Source: Bacteroidota bacterium
Lineage (GTDB): Bacteria; Bacteroidota; Bacteroidia; Bacteroidales; Prolixibacteraceae
Length of the DNA stretch: 38,751 nt
Direction of reading: 5' to 3'
NCBI GenBank assembly: GCA_024278975.1
Contig: JAJRSD010000073.1
Location: 1-38,751, forward strand
How positions within the stretch are numbered: the first letter of the stretch is position 1; each line of letters opens with the position of its first letter. Below, piece by piece: positions 16,333 through 26,650 of this stretch. The notes beneath the pieces were generated by a model. It saw only the letters and a list, made by a program, of their open reading frames with translations, did not search any database and was not told where the DNA came from. A program made the translations under genes and the position numbers.

Positions 16333-17760
16333 ATGAAAACAATTTTTACAACTTTTTTCATACTTCTTATTTTTATTTTTGGTTGTACAAAAGATAATCA
16401 GACAAACGATAGTGTTACAACAAATCTCACCATATTTTTTGTAAACGATGTACATGGTCAAATAGAAAATTTCTCGAAAGTAAAACACATTGTCGATGCC
16501 GAACGAGAAAAAACAAATGTAATGGTTGTTAGCAGCGGCGACCTTTTTTCAGGTAATCCGGCAATCGATAATTATACACCAAAAGGCTACCCGATAATCG
16601 ATATTATGAACCAAATTGGTTTTGATATTGCCGTTTTAGGAAACCATGAATTCGATTATGGTATCGAAATGCTTTCTGACAGAATTGAACAATCACAATT
16701 TCCGTGGGTTTGTGCAAATGTAAATACGAATAGCAGCCAGCTTACACAACCACCGCCGTTTGCAACTTTAACTATTGATAATTTAAAAATTACATTTTTA
16801 GGGTTGATTGAAACCGGTGGTTCGAATAGTAAGATTATTCCATCATCGCATCCCGGGAAAATAGACGAACTCACATTTTACCGTGCACAAAATATTGTAA
16901 CCGATTTTAAAGATACTAAAACTCAGGAAGATGCCGATTTGTTTATCGCTCTATCGCACCTGGGAATAATTGGTTTTGAAGATAACATTGGCGATTTTGA
17001 ACTTGCGCAGCAAAACTTCTTTTTTGATATGATTATTGGAGGACACACCCACGCAAAAGTTGATACTACAATTGCTAATATTCCAGTTTTTCAGGCGGGA
17101 AGTTATTTACACTCTCTTGGCAAAATTGAGTTGACAGTTAAAAACAGATCCATTCAATCTGTAAATTACAATTTAATAAATCTGGATAATTACACGCAGC
17201 ACGACAATGAACTAAAAGCAACAATCGAAACTTATAACGATTTGCCCGAGTTAAAAGAGGTAATCGGTTATTCATATCGATATCATTCGCGTTGGCAATT
17301 GGGGTGTTTTTATACCGATGCCATGAGATTGAAAATGGATGTTGATGTTGCATTTCAAAATACGGGAGGTATTCGTACCGGTATTGACGAAGGGAATATA
17401 ACCAAGCGTGAGATTTATGAAATATCGCCATTTAATAACGGAACAATTATTTTTAAAATGACAGTTGCCGAGATAAAACAATTTTTTATCGGTTCTCGAT
17501 CGGGTTTTTACTATTCCGGAATTCAAATCAGAAAGGTCGATGGCAAAATTGAAATCAGGGATTTAAACAACCGTAAAATTCCTGATAATTACATTCTTAC
17601 GGTCGGTATTAACGATTATATTCCGGCTGTTAACGATATGTATTTCCCCGACAATGGAGTAGTTCAGCCTTTAACTGCCGCCGAAACTTTAATAGCCTAT
17701 TTAACAGATATAAATCGTGAAGTTGATTACCCCGGTTGCAATCGATATTTTCGATATTAA
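16333..17760 (+). CDS. 5'-nucleotidase / metallophosphatase lipoprotein
   Basis: This 475-residue protein has a lipoprotein signal (IFIFGC, Cys18), so it acts outside the inner membrane. The calcineurin-like metallophosphatase domain (about 32-270) has Asp39 and His41 in NDVHGQ, Asp70 in SSGDLFSG, GNHEFDYG with His105, and GGHTHA. A 5'-nucleotidase C-terminal domain (about 300-470) carries FQNTGGIR and the aromatic SGFYYSGIQI region that stacks on the base. Members hydrolyse nucleotides to nucleosides and phosphate for scavenging. It is a single-gene transcript with its own promoter, and ligA follows 112 nt later in the same direction. A gap with nothing clear lies between. Confidence 0.92.
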   Translation: MKTIFTTFFILLIFIFGCTKDNQTNDSVTTNLTIFFVNDVHGQIENFSKVKHIVDAEREKTNVMVVSSGDLFSGNPAIDNYTPKGYPIIDIMNQIGFDIAVLGNHEFDYGIEMLSDRIEQSQFPWVCANVNTNSSQLTQPPPFATLTIDNLKITFLGLIETGGSNSKIIPSSHPGKIDELTFYRAQNIVTDFKDTKTQEDADLFIALSHLGIIGFEDNIGDFELAQQNFFFDMIIGGHTHAKVDTTIANIPVFQAGSYLHSLGKIELTVKNRSIQSVNYNLINLDNYTQHDNELKATIETYNDLPELKEVIGYSYRYHSRWQLGCFYTDAMRLKMDVDVAFQNTGGIRTGIDEGNITKREIYEISPFNNGTIIFKMTVAEIKQFFIGSRSGFYYSGIQIRKVDGKIEIRDLNNRKIPDNYILTVGINDYIPAVNDMYFPDNGVVQPLTAAETLIAYLTDINREVDYPGCNRYFRY

Positions 17761-17869
17761 AACATTTCTTCCTCACCCAGTTGTTTAAAACAATAGAATA
17801 AAACTGTCGCCAATTATTAAGTTTGAAATAAAAACTTCAGTACTTTTATCCGTATTAAAATTATTTTAA

Positions 17870-19879
<2,010 letters not shown>

Positions 19880-19931
19880 ATCTATTATGAGCGACAAGAA
19901 AAAAAACACTGGAATAAAGAATTTACCATAA

Positions 19932-19968
19932 AATAAGTTACCCTATTTGGTAACTTATTATATCTTTG
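19932..19968 (+). promoter_or_regulatory. Operator palindrome and promoter of the second higBA module
   Basis: AATAAGTTACC (19932-19942) and GGTAACTTATT (19949-19959) form a perfect 11-bp inverted repeat with a 6-nt centre. The -7 box TATCTTTG (19961-19968) starts 2 nt later, and the toxin ATG follows after 8 nt. The palindrome lies where the -33 region should be, as expected of an autoregulatory HigA operator. It also resembles a hairpin terminator followed by TATTATAT, so a role in ending ligA transcription is possible. Confidence 0.65.
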
Positions 19969-19976
19969 TCAAATCA

Positions 19977-20285
19977 ATGCGAATCATTAAAGAAAAAATA
20001 TTAAACGATTTTATTGAAAAAGACAGATACCAACCGGCATCGGGTCAATTAAAAGCCTGGGTACAAGAAGTTAAACATTGTAACTGGCAAAATGCGAAGG
20101 AACTTAAAACAAAATATAAAAATGCCAGTATAATTAATTCAAAAAGAGTTGTTTTCAATATTAAAGGAAACGATTTCAGGTTGATTGTTGATATAGAATA
20201 CAAAATAAAACTTGTGTTTATAGTTTGGTTTGGTACGCATAAAGAATACGACAATATTGATGCTAAAAAAATTACGTATGAATAA
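19977..20285 (+). CDS. higB: HigB-type toxin, second module
   Basis: This 102-residue RelE-superfamily toxin starts MRIIKEKILNDFIEKDRYQPA, with the HigB blocks WVQEVKHCNWQNAKELK, RVVFNIKGNDFRLIV and FGTHKEYDNID. It should cleave mRNA on the ribosome. The open frame begins at 19947, but the extra 10 residues run through the operator and promoter, so the ATG at 19977 is preferred. Its last codons overlap the antitoxin start by 8 nt, coupling their translation. Compared with the first toxin at 8337-8630 it shares the core motifs but only part of the rest, so the two are paralogous rather than copies. Confidence 0.87.
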   Translation: MRIIKEKILNDFIEKDRYQPASGQLKAWVQEVKHCNWQNAKELKTKYKNASIINSKRVVFNIKGNDFRLIVDIEYKIKLVFIVWFGTHKEYDNIDAKKITYE

Positions 20286-20745
20286 TAAAATAATTAAAAC
20301 AGAAGAAGAATATAATATGGCGTGCGAACGGGTTTACGAAATTATTCACAGTTCGAACAAACCAATTAATCCTAACAGTGAAACGGGAGAAGAATTGGAA
20401 CTCATTTCGTTATTAATTGAGAACTTCGAAAAAGAACATTACAGTATAGAACCACCTTCGCCGATTGATGCAATTAAGTTTAGAATGGAACAGATGAATT
20501 TAAAGCAATCTGATATTGCCCCGCTATTTGGGGGGAAAACCAGAGTGTCGGAAGTGTTAAATGGCAAAAGACATTTAACGCTAAAAATGATTACTCTGAT
20601 TCATAAATATCTTGAAATTCCACTTGAGTCACTGATAAATGGAAATACGAACTACAAACTTTCAACCGAAAACAGAAGACAATTATTACAAATTAATTCT
20701 ATTAGTGCGTCACTTAATAAAAATATAAATACTGCAATTGTATAA
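20278..20745 (+). CDS. higA: HigA-type antitoxin, second module
   Basis: This 155-residue antitoxin has the N-terminal EEEYNMACERVYEIIHSS helix and an acidic linker. Its XRE helix-turn-helix (FRMEQMNLKQSDIAPLFGGKTRVSEVLNGK) is at about 80-125, and a C-terminal extension rich in Asn follows. It neutralises the upstream HigB and should repress the module through the palindrome at 19932-19959. The ATG at 20278 overlaps the toxin stop by 8 nt (the frame is open from 20230, inside the toxin gene, which is less likely). It is longer than the first HigA (120 residues) because of the C-terminal tail. Confidence 0.87.
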   Translation: MNNKIIKTEEEYNMACERVYEIIHSSNKPINPNSETGEELELISLLIENFEKEHYSIEPPSPIDAIKFRMEQMNLKQSDIAPLFGGKTRVSEVLNGKRHLTLKMITLIHKYLEIPLESLINGNTNYKLSTENRRQLLQINSISASLNKNINTAIV

Positions 20746-20766
20746 ATTATTACTTAGGTAAAACCA

Positions 20767-21282
20767 ATGAAACTAAAACAAAAATACGCGCAATATAAAC
20801 TTCGGAAACTTGCCGAAAAGCAAAAACACACTCCGGTTTTACCCGATTTAGATTCGGCTAAACTGATTGGTGTAATCTGGCACCCCACGCAAAGAGAGGC
20901 ATTTCATTATCTGAAGAATTACTTTAACAAAGAGCAGGTAATTTTTCGTGGGTTTTGTGTTTTCGAGGAGGGGGTAAATCCGCAGGCAAATTCGAATACA
21001 CTTACCTCGGCAGATGTTACCTGGCTGGGGTTTCCAAAACCCGATAAAATAATTGATTTTACAAGTGTAAATTTCGATGTACTTATAAATATTACATTAA
21101 GTCAGAATTTGGTGCTCGATACTATTACTTTGCTATCGAAAGCAAAATTTAAGGTGGGCAGCTCGGCTGATGAATCAAATTATTTCGACCTGAATATTAA
21201 TATTGGCGAAAACGACGATTCAATGTATTTAGCCGAACAACAAATTTTTTATCTTGCGCAACTAAATAAAAAACAGAAGTAA
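20767..21282 (+). CDS. Conserved Bacteroidota protein, DUF6913-like
   Basis: This 171-residue cytoplasmic protein begins with a basic helix (MKLKQKYAQYKLRKLAEKQ). It continues with a small alpha/beta part containing LIGVIWHPTQREAFHYLKNYF and the motif TSADVTWLGFPK, then FDVLINITLS. I recognise it as the small protein usually found just before dapA in Bacteroidota, probably the DUF6913 family, with no known function. Its stop codon abuts the dapA ATG, so the two are translated together. It may act in a related process, but that is only context. The DUF number is from memory. Confidence 0.68.
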   Translation: MKLKQKYAQYKLRKLAEKQKHTPVLPDLDSAKLIGVIWHPTQREAFHYLKNYFNKEQVIFRGFCVFEEGVNPQANSNTLTSADVTWLGFPKPDKIIDFTSVNFDVLINITLSQNLVLDTITLLSKAKFKVGSSADESNYFDLNINIGENDDSMYLAEQQIFYLAQLNKKQK

Positions 21283-22164
21283 ATGAGCCAATTATTTACA
21301 GGAGCAGGTGTAGCGCTAATAACTCCTTTTACAAAAAATAACCAGATAGATTATAATTCACTGGAGACAATTATTACAAATCAGATTGAGGGTGGAATGG
21401 ATTATTTGGTTGCTTTGGGAACCACTGCCGAAACTCCAACTTTAACCTCTGAAGAAAAGCTGAATGTTGTTGAATTAATAAAAGAAAAATCGGGTGATTT
21501 ACCTGTGGTTGTAGGAATGGGAGGAAACGACACCCGAACAATTATCAAACAAATAGATAAATTTAATTTTAACGGCGTTGACGGATTACTGATTGTAACC
21601 CCATTTTACAATAAACCTTCGCAAGAGGGAATGTTTTTACATTATACCGAAATTGCAAAGGCGAGTCCGGTTCCAATTATTTTATATAACGTTCCTTCGC
21701 GCACCGGCATAAATCTGGAGGCAGAAACAGTGATTCGTCTGTCAGAAGCATCCAATAAATTTGTTGCTGTAAAAGAGGCATCCGGAATATTATCTCAGAT
21801 TACCAAAATAGGAAAATATACACGCGATGATTTTTCCATTATTTCGGGTGATGATTTATTGGCACTGCCCATTATTTCGATTGGAGGGAAAGGAGTTATT
21901 TCGGTAATTGCCAATGCTTTACCCGGCAAACTCAGCCAGCTTATAAAATTGGCAAACAGCAAAAACTACGACAAGGCACGTGAGTTGCATTTTGAATTGA
22001 TAGACTTGCTACAACTTATTTTTAAGGAGGGAAATCCGGGTGGAATTAAGGCGTTAATGAATTATCAGGGAACTATTGAAAATATTTTACGTTCGCCACT
22101 TTATAAAATCAGCGATTCGACCTATAACGAAATTAAAGATGCTTATTTGAAATTGAATTTGTAA
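21283..22164 (+). CDS. dapA: 4-hydroxy-tetrahydrodipicolinate synthase
   Basis: This 293-residue TIM-barrel aldolase condenses pyruvate with aspartate semialdehyde in the first committed step of lysine and diaminopimelate synthesis. The Schiff-base Lys164 is in FVAVKEASG, Tyr135 is in LYNVPSRTG, and the Thr47-Thr48 pair is in LGTTAE. The GIxRIT-type C-terminal barrel is complete. Length and motifs fit true DapA rather than N-acetylneuraminate lyase. It is last in a unit with the DUF6913-like gene, with zero intergenic bases. Its stop is only 9 nt from the end of the converging LolA-like gene, with no terminator visible there. Confidence 0.95.
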   Translation: MSQLFTGAGVALITPFTKNNQIDYNSLETIITNQIEGGMDYLVALGTTAETPTLTSEEKLNVVELIKEKSGDLPVVVGMGGNDTRTIIKQIDKFNFNGVDGLLIVTPFYNKPSQEGMFLHYTEIAKASPVPIILYNVPSRTGINLEAETVIRLSEASNKFVAVKEASGILSQITKIGKYTRDDFSIISGDDLLALPIISIGGKGVISVIANALPGKLSQLIKLANSKNYDKARELHFELIDLLQLIFKEGNPGGIKALMNYQGTIENILRSPLYKISDSTYNEIKDAYLKLNL

Positions 22165-22173
22165 AATACGTCT

Positions 22174-22944
22174 CTATTTATTCTGTTCGGGTAGTGAAAA
22201 ATCTGCTTCTTTAATATCAGACTGATAATTAATTCTCATCACTTCAATGTCAGTCCTTTTTTGCTTTTTCAAATCTTTACTTACAATATGTTTTGGGTGT
22301 ATTTTATTATGCAAATTAGCAATTGGCTCATAGTCCGACATATTAACTTCGGTAGTTTGTTTTCCCTTATTATCAAAAATATTTATTTGTAAAATCTGAA
22401 AAGTATTTTCTTCAATAAAAAATACTCCTTTCGATTGTCCCTTCTTTTCTTTGTCCTTTGCTTCAATTATATGACAAATTTTGCCCTCTATTTTCTCTTG
22501 TCCTAAATAATTAAAAGTTAGATTCTCTTCTTTTCCCATATCCATATTCATCAGACTAAACTCCGAGCCCACCATATTCATATTTTCTTCGGTGGCTTTA
22601 AGTTTACGCACCTTTCCGTTGGAAGGAGTATAAACTTCAATTACGCCAATATCGTTTGGAGGAGTTGTAATAATTACGGTTATTCCTTTAGCTCGTTCTG
22701 GTTTTTCCCAGCTAACTTTCATTTTTTCTATTTCACCTAATTTTGCAAGTAACACAACAAATTCTTTCTTTTTTACTCTTCCTTTTTTGTCAGTAGAATT
22801 AATTCTCATTCCTATTTCTAAATTTTTTGAAACGAGTTGCTTTGTTGCATTCAAAAAAATATCTTTTGCATTTTGGGCAGACAAGAATAAACTTGAGATA
22901 AATAAAACATTAAAAAATACTATTGCTTTTATTGATAATTTCAT
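22174..22944 (-). CDS. LolA-like outer membrane lipoprotein-sorting protein
   Basis: This 256-residue protein has an N-terminal signal peptide (AIVFFNVLFISSLFLSAQ) and a periplasmic LolA/LolB-like half-barrel. SWEKPERAKG, the conserved NMDMGKEENLTFNYLGQEKIEGKICHIIEAK region (given in parts) and a final ADFSLPEQ are visible. These COG2834-type proteins typically sit beside MMPL/RND exporters and are thought to carry a lipid or lipoprotein across the periplasm. Here the MMPL gene ends 2 nt upstream, so the two form one export unit. It is not the canonical LolA partner of LolCDE. The cargo is unknown. Confidence 0.8.
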   Translation of the reverse strand: MKLSIKAIVFFNVLFISSLFLSAQNAKDIFLNATKQLVSKNLEIGMRINSTDKKGRVKKKEFVVLLAKLGEIEKMKVSWEKPERAKGITVIITTPPNDIGVIEVYTPSNGKVRKLKATEENMNMVGSEFSLMNMDMGKEENLTFNYLGQEKIEGKICHIIEAKDKEKKGQSKGVFFIEENTFQILQINIFDNKGKQTTEVNMSDYEPIANLHNKIHPKHIVSKDLKKQKRTDIEVMRINYQSDIKEADFSLPEQNK

Positions 22945-22946
22945 TG

Positions 22947-25205
22947 CTATTTACTCTTTTCAAGAAACTTTGGTTTAACAATTATTACAATTGACGGGAC
23001 AAGAATTAATGCACTTAACAAACATGTTGCAATAGATATTACTACTAAAGCCCCAAAGAAACGTAGCGGTGCAAAATTAGAAAAAGTTAATGCAAGAAAC
23101 CCAATAATTACTGAGAGAGCATTAAAAATTATCCCTCTCCCGGTTGTAGTAAGTGTTATATTAGCTGCTTTCTTATAATTGTTTCCCAATGCAATTTCTT
23201 CTTTGAAACGCCATAAAAAGTGAATTGTATAATCTATTCCAACGCCAATCATTATCGACGAAAGGAGTGCTGTGGCAATATCGATTGCAATTCCTAAAAA
23301 TCCCATGATACCAAATAAAAGTAATATTGCCAGTGTAAGTGGCAGAGCCGATAAAACACCTGCTTTATAAGTTTTAAAAATAATACTGAGGATTACAAAA
23401 ACAACAAATATGGCAAGAATTAGCGACTTTATTTGCCCCTTTACAACCATGTCGGCTAAGGTAATTTTAGTGAAAATTGTTCCTGCAATAAATTCTAAAT
23501 TCGGCTCATTTTGCATTAACTCTTGTAACTTCTTTAGCAATCTTTTACCCTCGCTGTTGCTCCCATCTTTTAAACTGATAAGCATTCGTGAGTATTCGTA
23601 GTTATAATCTATAAATTGTTCCACAACTTCTTCATTTCCTCCCATTGTAAAAATCTCAATAAATTGAAATACTTCATCTTCAGTTGCTGGAATTTGATTG
23701 TATCCCCTCTCATTTTTTGTGTAAAACCCTTTGCTCAGTTCTTTTATCAAAGTTATAGGAGAACTGACTGTTCCAACTGCGGGATCGTCTAATAACTCTT
23801 TTTCGTAGTTCTCTATTCTGTTTAAAAAAACAGGCGATAACACGTCGCCCTTAAAAAGGACACTAACATATTGAGCACCACCAAATTTATTATTGATAAG
23901 TTCAATGCTCTGACTTACTTCTGAATTACCTAAAAAATACCCTTCAATATTAGTATCCACCCTCAATAGAAAGAGACCAAAAAATCCTAAAATTCCAATA
24001 AGTCCCGATACAACTATTACACGTTTTGGGAAATTGGTAACTAGGTAACTAAATTTATTTAACCATTTATTTGTAGTAGATTTTTTTGAACTTTTATTTA
24101 ATCGATTAAAACTAATTGGTTTGTGATATGATAATAGTGCTGGCAAAAACCAAATGCTTAATAATAACGAAAAAGCAATTCCAATTGCAGTTAAAACACC
24201 AAGTTGAGCAGCCGGAATCATTGTATGTGTGAGCAACCCAAGAACGCCTCCAATTGTTGTTAAAGCAGTAATAATAATGGGACGTTTTAAATCGTTGTAG
24301 ATTTGCTGACAAATCTCTACCATCGGTTTTTGTTGATTGTTTTGTACTAACTCCTGATATCGGGCCATCATGTGTATGCCATAATCATTGGCAATTGCTA
24401 TAAGCATTATTGGAAGTAAAATTGTAATTAATGAAATTTGCCATCCCAATAATGCCATCACTCCAAAGGAGAGAATCATGCTCATTATTACAATTAAAAA
24501 TGGCAGGTAAACACCTTTCCATTCCCGAAATGCAAAAAAAAGTACAAGTATCATCAAAACTAATGCAATTGGTAAAAGGTAAACAATGTCTTTTTTTATA
24601 TTTCCTGATATGGCATATCTAATAAAAGGTTGTCCGCCTATTAAAACTTTCTCGGATCCCGGATTTTTTTGAATGATACTTTTTATCTCCTCAATTAGTA
24701 ATTTATCAGAAATATCAGACTCTTTGATAACAATTATAGAGGCCACGCTAAAATCTGAATCAAAAAACCGCGAAGCCATTTTGTTTGTGCTAATTTTTAT
24801 TTTTAACTCTTTAAACTCTTCTTCTGTTTCAGGAATTTCATCAAGAAGTGGTACCATTTTCATAAATCCATCTTCAATGCTAATATCCTGTGCATCAAAA
24901 GCTGAGATACAACGACCAACACCTTTTAAATCTGATAATTCTTCCGATATAGATTGTACTCTTTTTAGTGTTGAAGAGTTTAAAACTTCTTCTGTCTGAA
25001 ACATTAGCAGAATCATTTCACTACCTCCAAAAATACTATCGAGTTTTCTAAGATGCTGCTGATTATCAGTCCCTTTTGGCATGTAGCTATCCAGATCAGA
25101 ATTGATTTTCAGTTTTGGGAAAAGTAAAAGAGATAAAATAGTAATTCCACTAAATAGCAGAATTATTGTTAACCTGTATTTAATTATCCAATGGGTTGAG
25201 TTCAT
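22947..25205 (-). CDS. MMPL/RND-family exporter
   Basis: This 752-residue inner-membrane transporter has the RND-type duplicated architecture. One helix precedes a large periplasmic loop (about 30-200) and five helices (about 205-360). The same pattern repeats, with a helix at about 395, a loop to about 580 and helices to the end. The intramembrane block IAIANDYGIHMMARYQE and its partner IGVGIDYTIHFLWRFKEE carry the conserved Asp residues of proton-driven MMPL/SSD proteins. Likely cargoes in this branch are lipids (hopanoid- or carotenoid-type), but it cannot be specified. Pairing with the LolA-like gene supports lipid or lipoprotein export to the outer membrane. Confidence 0.88.
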   Translation of the reverse strand: MNSTHWIIKYRLTIILLFSGITILSLLLFPKLKINSDLDSYMPKGTDNQQHLRKLDSIFGGSEMILLMFQTEEVLNSSTLKRVQSISEELSDLKGVGRCISAFDAQDISIEDGFMKMVPLLDEIPETEEEFKELKIKISTNKMASRFFDSDFSVASIIVIKESDISDKLLIEEIKSIIQKNPGSEKVLIGGQPFIRYAISGNIKKDIVYLLPIALVLMILVLFFAFREWKGVYLPFLIVIMSMILSFGVMALLGWQISLITILLPIMLIAIANDYGIHMMARYQELVQNNQQKPMVEICQQIYNDLKRPIIITALTTIGGVLGLLTHTMIPAAQLGVLTAIGIAFSLLLSIWFLPALLSYHKPISFNRLNKSSKKSTTNKWLNKFSYLVTNFPKRVIVVSGLIGILGFFGLFLLRVDTNIEGYFLGNSEVSQSIELINNKFGGAQYVSVLFKGDVLSPVFLNRIENYEKELLDDPAVGTVSSPITLIKELSKGFYTKNERGYNQIPATEDEVFQFIEIFTMGGNEEVVEQFIDYNYEYSRMLISLKDGSNSEGKRLLKKLQELMQNEPNLEFIAGTIFTKITLADMVVKGQIKSLILAIFVVFVILSIIFKTYKAGVLSALPLTLAILLLFGIMGFLGIAIDIATALLSSIMIGVGIDYTIHFLWRFKEEIALGNNYKKAANITLTTTGRGIIFNALSVIIGFLALTFSNFAPLRFFGALVVISIATCLLSALILVPSIVIIVKPKFLEKSK

Positions 25206-25309
25206 TCGTGATTAAAATTTACAAGGCATAAAGATAATAGGATCAACAAGTTTAGAAATTATTTTGCTGATAAAATGGAAATATAAATAATTTTAAAATT
25301 TGGGAAAGC

Positions 25310-26650
25310 TTAGTTTTTATATCTCAACCATTTAATCAACTCTTTAATATTCACCTTTTTACCGTACATTAAAAGTCCGACCCGATAAATTTTGGCAGCC
25401 GCGAAAATTGCTCCCACAGTAGTAATAATCAATAAAAACATCGAGAGTAAAAGCTCCCATGTTGGAATTCCGTAAGGTACACGAGCCAGCATTGCAACCG
25501 GTGAGGTAAACGGAATTATTGAAGCCCAAAAAGCAACCGGGCCTTCAGGATTTCTTGCAATGGGAAACAGCAGCATTATAGATAAAATAAGAGGGAAAGT
25601 AACCGGCAAAACCATTTGCTGCGAATCTTCCTCGCTGTCAACCGCTGCACCAACTGCGCCTAAAAGCGAACTGTACAATAGATAACCGGCTAAGAAATAG
25701 AATACAAATGCGAACAAAATAAGTGGTAAATTCAGATTACCAATCAACTCCATAACTTCCATTACTTTGTTTTGGTCGGCGGCTTGTGCCATTGCCGGGT
25801 TCATTTGTTGCTGGGTTTCCATTATACTTTGTCCCATTTGTTGTGCAGTTTCGGGTGTAAAAACTCCCTGAACTACAACCAGCGTAACAATGCCCAAAAC
25901 AATCCAAATCGCTACTTGTGTAAGTCCTACCAATGCAGTGCCAATTATTTTACCTGCCATTAATTCGCTTGGTTTTACCGACGAAATTATCACCTCGATA
26001 ATACGGCTTTTTTTCTCTTCCATGACACTGCGCATAACCATTGCACCGTACATAAACACGAAAAAGTAGATAATAAATCCCATGGCATAACTTGCAATAA
26101 ATGCAATCGTCGATGAGCTTTTTGTAGTTTCACCGGTTTCCGAAATTTTTAAAGTATTTAAACTAATTCGTGTTTTCGTATTTGCAAGTTGCTTTTCCAA
26201 ATCAGGAATACCCGACTCTTCCACTACTTTTTTACGTTTGTCGTTTTCGATAAACCTACTTAGTTTTCGTTCAATCTGCTCGGTTAATTCAATAGGTAAC
26301 TGTTTGTCGGAAACTAACTGGGCAGAATTTGTTGTATAAATATTTTTGGGAATGTACAAAAGTGCGTAATAATCACTGTTTTTTAAACCTTTTTTTAATT
26401 CTGCATATTCTTCGTTTTGGATAAAATTATATTTTGTATAACCTTCTTCTCCAAACTCGCCAAGGAACATGGTCGATTCATCGAAAACAGCTATTGTACG
26501 CTCTTTTTTGTCGTCGTTAACCGATAGGAATACTATCAATGCAAACATTCCGGCAAACAAAAATGGTACCAATAAAGTGAGTATTATAAACGATTTTTTC
26601 TTTACCCGTTTCAGATATTCGTTCTTTAAAATTAGAATTGTATTGTTCAT
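25310..26650 (-). CDS. ABC-2 type exporter permease
   Basis: This 446-residue membrane protein has one helix near residues 20-45 (LLVPFLFAGMFALIVFLSV). A large extracytoplasmic part follows to about 180, then five or six helices clustered at 185-430. MEEKKSRIIEVIISSVKPSELMAGKIIG is the coupling region typical of NatB/YhaP-type ABC-2 permeases. It exports an unknown substrate, possibly Na+ or a drug-like or peptide molecule. The start overlaps the ATPase stop by 4 nt (ATGA), so the two make one complex. The function depends on the ATPase, whose reading frame is broken in this sequence. Confidence 0.85.
   Translation of the reverse strand: MNNTILILKNEYLKRVKKKSFIILTLLVPFLFAGMFALIVFLSVNDDKKERTIAVFDESTMFLGEFGEEGYTKYNFIQNEEYAELKKGLKNSDYYALLYIPKNIYTTNSAQLVSDKQLPIELTEQIERKLSRFIENDKRKKVVEESGIPDLEKQLANTKTRISLNTLKISETGETTKSSSTIAFIASYAMGFIIYFFVFMYGAMVMRSVMEEKKSRIIEVIISSVKPSELMAGKIIGTALVGLTQVAIWIVLGIVTLVVVQGVFTPETAQQMGQSIMETQQQMNPAMAQAADQNKVMEVMELIGNLNLPLILFAFVFYFLAGYLLYSSLLGAVGAAVDSEEDSQQMVLPVTFPLILSIMLLFPIARNPEGPVAFWASIIPFTSPVAMLARVPYGIPTWELLLSMFLLIITTVGAIFAAAKIYRVGLLMYGKKVNIKELIKWLRYKN

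Noticed and set aside
22165-22173. Terminator between dapA and the LolA-like gene
   Set aside because: The gap is 9 nt and no hairpin with a T-run can be drawn there or in the flanking ends.
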